This document shows, piece by piece, positions 7,336 through 9,562 of a stretch of DNA of 9,562 bases. A program made the position numbers and the translations under genes. The notes under the pieces were generated by a model. The model was given only the letters and a program-made list of their open reading frames with translations. It was not told the origin of the DNA and ran no database searches. Location of the stretch: assembly GCA_003646745.1 (NCBI GenBank), contig QMLM01000044.1, forward strand, positions 1-9,562, read 5' to 3'. Within the stretch, counting starts at the first letter, position 1, and the number at the start of each line of letters is the position of its first letter. The DNA is from Deltaproteobacteria bacterium. GTDB lineage: Bacteria > Desulfobacterota > B13-G15 > RBG-16-54-18.

Positions 7336-7806
7336 ATGAAAGAACTATCGCCAGAAGAAAAATGGAAGCGATGTCGTGCTGCCCTTTCCATGCTGTTGGG
7401 AACCTCACTCGATGCCGTCAAAAAGCGATATGGGAGGAAGGGATTGGAAATTATAGCACAGGCCTGGGAAGAGAACAATCAGAAGGCCGCTCGTAGATTA
7501 ATGGAGCTGGTGGGAGAGGAAGAAGCAAGTTTGGCGACGGTGGCCAAAATTATCGACTTCACCGATGCCATCTATGGGGTAGAGGGGGAATGGAAGGAGA
7601 TTACCCCCACCCGCGCAGTGAAGATTGAGACAACATGCCCCATAGCCAAGAACTTCCCCGAAGAAATGTGCACCCTCTGTTTTGCGAGCTCGATGCAGGG
7701 AATAGCCAAGGGGGTAACGGGAAATCCAAAGGTGAGGTGTCGAATGCCCAAATCTATACCAAATGGGGATGGATATTGTGAAATCATTCTGGAGATGGCT
7801 GAATGA
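7336..7806 (+). CDS. L-2-amino-thiazoline-4-carboxylate hydrolase-like protein
   Basis: This 156-residue soluble protein has a helical N-terminal half. Its C-terminal half resembles the ATC-hydrolase/output-domain superfamily: PTRAVKIETTCPIAK (91-105), a short cysteine pair MCTLC (C112, C115), NPKVRC and a final IPNGDGYCEIIL with Cys148. Six cysteines in total (13, 101, 112, 115, 135, 148) suggest a metal, thiol or cluster role. Family members include ATC hydrolases of cysteine synthesis in pseudomonads, but most are uncharacterised, so the reaction here is not known. AAAGGAGG precedes the ATG at good spacing. The stop overlaps the next start (ATGA), making it the first gene of a coupled trio. 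The family call rests on remembered motif pattern and is moderate. Confidence 0.6.
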   Translation: MKELSPEEKWKRCRAALSMLLGTSLDAVKKRYGRKGLEIIAQAWEENNQKAARRLMELVGEEEASLATVAKIIDFTDAIYGVEGEWKEITPTRAVKIETTCPIAKNFPEEMCTLCFASSMQGIAKGVTGNPKVRCRMPKSIPNGDGYCEIILEMAE

Positions 7807-8111
7807 AAAGAATTACCTTTAAAGAGATTGACACCGCCAGAAAGACTTTAGAATTAGAAGAAGAGGCCTCCTTGGAAGAAATCAAAAGGGCCTATCGAAG
7901 ACTGAGCAAGAAATACCATCCTGATTCTTGCCACCAGCAGAGGGTGCATTGCGAAGAGGTGATTAAGAAGATCAATTGGGCCTATGAAATAATTATGGCC
8001 TATATCCGCAGCTACCGATATTCCTTTCGCAAAGAAGAGGTGCAGAGAAATGACCCCCATTATGCCATAGGCAGATTCTACGAAGGCGGGATATGGGGAC
8101 CTGGTCGATGA
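7803..8111 (+). CDS. Small J-domain protein
   Basis: A 102-residue J-domain protein with little besides the J domain. The pattern LEEEASLEEIKRAYRRLSKKYHPD carries an intact HPD (H39, P40, D41), then KINWAYEIIMAYIRSY where normal J domains have NEAYEVL. It should be able to stimulate an Hsp70 (DnaK-type) ATPase. It lacks the Gly/Phe linker, zinc fingers and client-binding domains of DnaJ, so it is a specialised (type III) co-chaperone. The C-terminal tail (YSFRKEEVQ to GGIWGPGR) is short and of unknown role. Start and stop both lie in ATGA overlaps with the neighbours, which suggests a dedicated chaperone for one of them. That role is an inference. Confidence 0.82.
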   Translation: MKRITFKEIDTARKTLELEEEASLEEIKRAYRRLSKKYHPDSCHQQRVHCEEVIKKINWAYEIIMAYIRSYRYSFRKEEVQRNDPHYAIGRFYEGGIWGPGR

Positions 8112-8767
8112 GCGAATTGTTCGACAAAAAGGTGGCCGAGAGCTATGATCTTTGGTATGAAACCAAAAGAGGAGCCCGTTACGACCTGTACGAAAAGAAA
8201 CTGATGGTTCGCTTGCTCAGCCCTCAGAGGGGAGAAACACTATTGGACGTTGGTTGTGGCACGGGGAATCTCCTTCTCTTCCTCAATAATACAGGGGTTA
8301 AAACAGTAGGCATAGATCCTTCCCCATATATGCTAGGGAAGGCAAGAGGAAAGCTAAGGGAGAAAACCCCGCTTGTGCAAGCTCGGGCCGAAGAACTCCC
8401 CTTCAAGGATAAAAGTTTCGATATGCTGATTTTGGTTACTACCTTAGAATTTGTCGATGACCCCCGACAGGCAATAAAAGAGGCCTTCCGAGTCACTAGG
8501 GAACGGATCTTCTTGGGGGTATTAAATGCCTTCTCTCCTTTAGCCGTTTTTAGGAGGGTAAGGGGTAAGTTCAAGCGAAGCATATATAACCGCGCTCGTT
8601 TTTATTCTCTATGGGGACTGACGGCCTTGATCAGATCCTCTATTAGCAGCCTCACCTACCGACTCCGTTGGGCAGGGCTTCTCCCTTTCCCTTTAAATCC
8701 ATTCAGTTCCTTCTTGGGGGTAATAATATACTTGAACAAAGACAACGGTGAATCAAGCAAAAAATGA
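8108..8767 (+). CDS. Class I SAM-dependent methyltransferase
   Basis: This 219-residue methyltransferase of the Methyltransf_11/UbiE-like class has an N-terminus FDKKVAESYDLWYETKRG typical of the family, then motif I LLDVGCGTGN (45-54), the acidic strand end VGIDPSPYML, and ARAEELPFKDKSFDMLILVTTLEFVDDP. The C-terminal third (residues ~140-210) is basic and partly hydrophobic (RRVRGKFKRSIYNRARFYSLW, in two adjoining pieces), which may contact a membrane or an extended substrate. The substrate is unknown. I prefer ATG 8108, which overlaps the previous stop as ATGA and gives the usual family N-terminus. ATG 8093 would add five residues and has AAGGCGGG upstream, so it remains possible. It is the last gene of the trio. 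Confidence 0.85.
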   Translation: MSELFDKKVAESYDLWYETKRGARYDLYEKKLMVRLLSPQRGETLLDVGCGTGNLLLFLNNTGVKTVGIDPSPYMLGKARGKLREKTPLVQARAEELPFKDKSFDMLILVTTLEFVDDPRQAIKEAFRVTRERIFLGVLNAFSPLAVFRRVRGKFKRSIYNRARFYSLWGLTALIRSSISSLTYRLRWAGLLPFPLNPFSSFLGVIIYLNKDNGESSKK

Positions 8768-8878
8768 AGACACAGTGGATATCGTATTCACCCCCTTTTT
8801 CAATATAGCTTTTATATAGCCTTTTTTCTAACCCCATATTATATGAGAGGGAAAGTTATTACTTCCTATTTTATCTAA

Positions 8879-8898
8879 AAACCACCTGCAGGTGGTTT
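8879..8898. terminator. Perfect 20-bp palindrome: terminator or operator
   Basis: AAACCACCTGCAGGTGGTTT is an exact inverted repeat. As RNA it gives an 8-bp stem with a TGCA loop and A-rich and U-rich edges, like a bidirectional intrinsic terminator. The U tract is weak on the plus strand (TTTCATT) and better on the minus strand (TTTTTAG). It lies about 110 bases after the methyltransferase stop and only two bases before the -35 of the next promoter, so a regulator-binding site is an equally good reading. Confidence 0.5.
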
Positions 8899-8900
8899 CA

Positions 8901-8929
8901 TTGACATTTGTCGAGAGAAGGGGTATAGT
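8901..8929 (+). promoter_or_regulatory. Sigma-70-type promoter upstream of the aminotransferase
   Basis: A perfect -35 TTGACA (8901-8906) and a -10 TATAGT (8924-8929) are separated by 17 bases. The predicted start near 8936 gives a long leader of about 230 bases before the ATG at 9167. A perfect palindrome touches the upstream edge. Confidence 0.65.
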
Positions 8930-9166
8930 TTCTGTATTTAAAGGTAGTTATCCTCTAGATGGCCACCAATGAAAAAATCGGTTTTCTTTCTTTACACCCT
9001 GTATTTCTCCGGGGGATTACCTTTTTTTTATGATTTTGGGGAGGGCGGATCATTTCGCATCTGTATTTGTACAGACTTTTCACCCCTTTGCTCACATTCC
9101 CCTATATTTTTTACAAAAGCTCTTACCTTCCGGCCTATAGTGCTTTGGCCTAAGGAGGATAAATAG

Positions 9167-9562
9167 ATGAAGATCCCCCTATTGGACCTTACCAGACAAT
9201 TACCCAAAATAAGGGAGAAACTCTTCCAAGATTGGTCTCATGTCTTGGAAACCATGAAACTACTCAATGGAGAAAATTTGGCGGCCTTTCAGGAGGAGAT
9301 AGCTGCCTATATGGGGTCAAGGTATGCCCTGGGGGTAGCCTCCGGCTCTGACGCCCTTCTTTTGGGGCTGGTAGCATGTGGCATCGGGGAAGGAGATGAG
9401 GTAATCCTCCATGCCAATGCCTTCGTCGCTGCCGTTGAGGCGGTCAAGTGGACCGTCGCTCAACCCGTTCTTGTGGATATCCACGAGACCGATTTTCGTC
9501 CTGCAACCGACCAAATCCAAGATAGCATCAATGAGAGGACAAAAGCCCTGTTGGTCGTCCAC
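9167..9562 (+). CDS. DegT/DnrJ/EryC1 family aminotransferase, N-terminal part
   Basis: The first 132 codons of a PLP-dependent sugar aminotransferase run off the right edge. IPLLDLTRQ at the start, GSRYALGVASGSDALLLGL (the SGTDAL-type PLP-phosphate site), GDEVILHANAFVAAVEAV and PVLVDIHETDF are typical of enzymes that aminate nucleotide-linked keto-sugars for surface polysaccharides or LPS. The catalytic lysine lies beyond the window, so the enzyme cannot be checked for completeness or substrate. AAGGAGGAT precedes the ATG at ideal spacing. It probably opens a sugar or cell-envelope gene cluster to the right; that is an inference from family habits. Confidence 0.92.
   Translation, partial: MKIPLLDLTRQLPKIREKLFQDWSHVLETMKLLNGENLAAFQEEIAAYMGSRYALGVASGSDALLLGLVACGIGEGDEVILHANAFVAAVEAVKWTVAQPVLVDIHETDFRPATDQIQDSINERTKALLVVH

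Larger units (their letters stand above)
8768..9166. other. Gene-free interval of about 400 bp
   Basis: The stretch is AT-rich compared with its flanks. It holds a 20-bp palindrome (8879-8898), a strong plus-strand promoter (8901-8929), and a leader of about 230 bases before the aminotransferase gene. The leader contains a short perfect inverted repeat TCTGTA/TACAGA with a TTTG loop (9060-9075). A 65-codon reading frame (8969-9166) is very Phe-rich and has no ribosome binding site, so I do not call it a gene. No tRNA, riboswitch class or mobile element could be recognised here. Confidence 0.6.

Noticed and set aside
8969..9166. 65-codon plus-strand reading frame ending exactly at the aminotransferase start
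   Set aside because: It is extremely Phe-rich, has no Shine-Dalgarno before its ATG and resembles no family I know. The stop-start contact could be chance, since the TAG lies in the spacer between the DegT ribosome binding site and ATG.
9317..9562. Minus-strand reading frame opposite the aminotransferase
   Set aside because: The plus strand carries clear DegT-family motifs over the same bases, so the reverse frame is a shadow.

Overview
The window is chromosomal housekeeping DNA of a Gram-negative-type bacterium with moderate GC. A lipoprotein thioredoxin, a long-chain prenyl diphosphate synthase, AmrS, and a ParA-like ATPase paired with a J-like/HTH protein would all fit a Desulfobacterota (deltaproteobacterial) lineage. 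That placement is an inference from gene content, and there is no rRNA or marker set here to confirm it. No tRNA, rRNA, CRISPR array, insertion sequence or prophage gene was seen.

Layout. (1) 1-2972, minus strand: a mazG - rsmI - membrane-anchored spermidine-synthase-like operon with tight or overlapping junctions, running off the left edge. (2) 2973-3104: a divergent promoter region. (3) 3105-5651, plus strand: amrS (radical SAM), a ParA/MinD-like ATPase, and a degenerate J-domain/RodZ-type HTH protein whose TTG start is set by a strong Shine-Dalgarno inside the ATPase gene. (4) 5672-7152, minus strand: a polyprenyl diphosphate synthase behind a near-consensus promoter, followed by a TlpA/ResA-like thioredoxin lipoprotein split by a +1 frameshift. 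(5) 7336-8767, plus strand: three genes joined by ATGA overlaps, encoding a cysteine-containing protein resembling L-2-amino-thiazoline-4-carboxylate hydrolases, a small J-domain protein with an intact HPD, and a class I methyltransferase. (6) 8768-9166: an approximately 400-bp gap with a perfect 20-bp palindrome next to a TTGACA-17-TATAGT promoter. (7) 9167 to the right edge: the start of a DegT/DnrJ/EryC1 sugar aminotransferase gene, probably the entry to a surface-sugar locus.

How the genes fit together. Block 1 mixes nucleotide-pool cleaning (MazG) and ribosome methylation (RsmI) with a membrane protein of unknown substrate. The two least understood groups are the AmrS/ParA/J-HTH cluster and the ATC-hydrolase-like/J-protein/methyltransferase cluster. 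Each pairs a J or J-like domain with an enzyme of unknown substrate. No clear new defence or mobile system is visible. The best leads are the catalytically altered SpeE-like domain, the HPD-less J domain fused to an HTH, and the three-gene overlapping operon.
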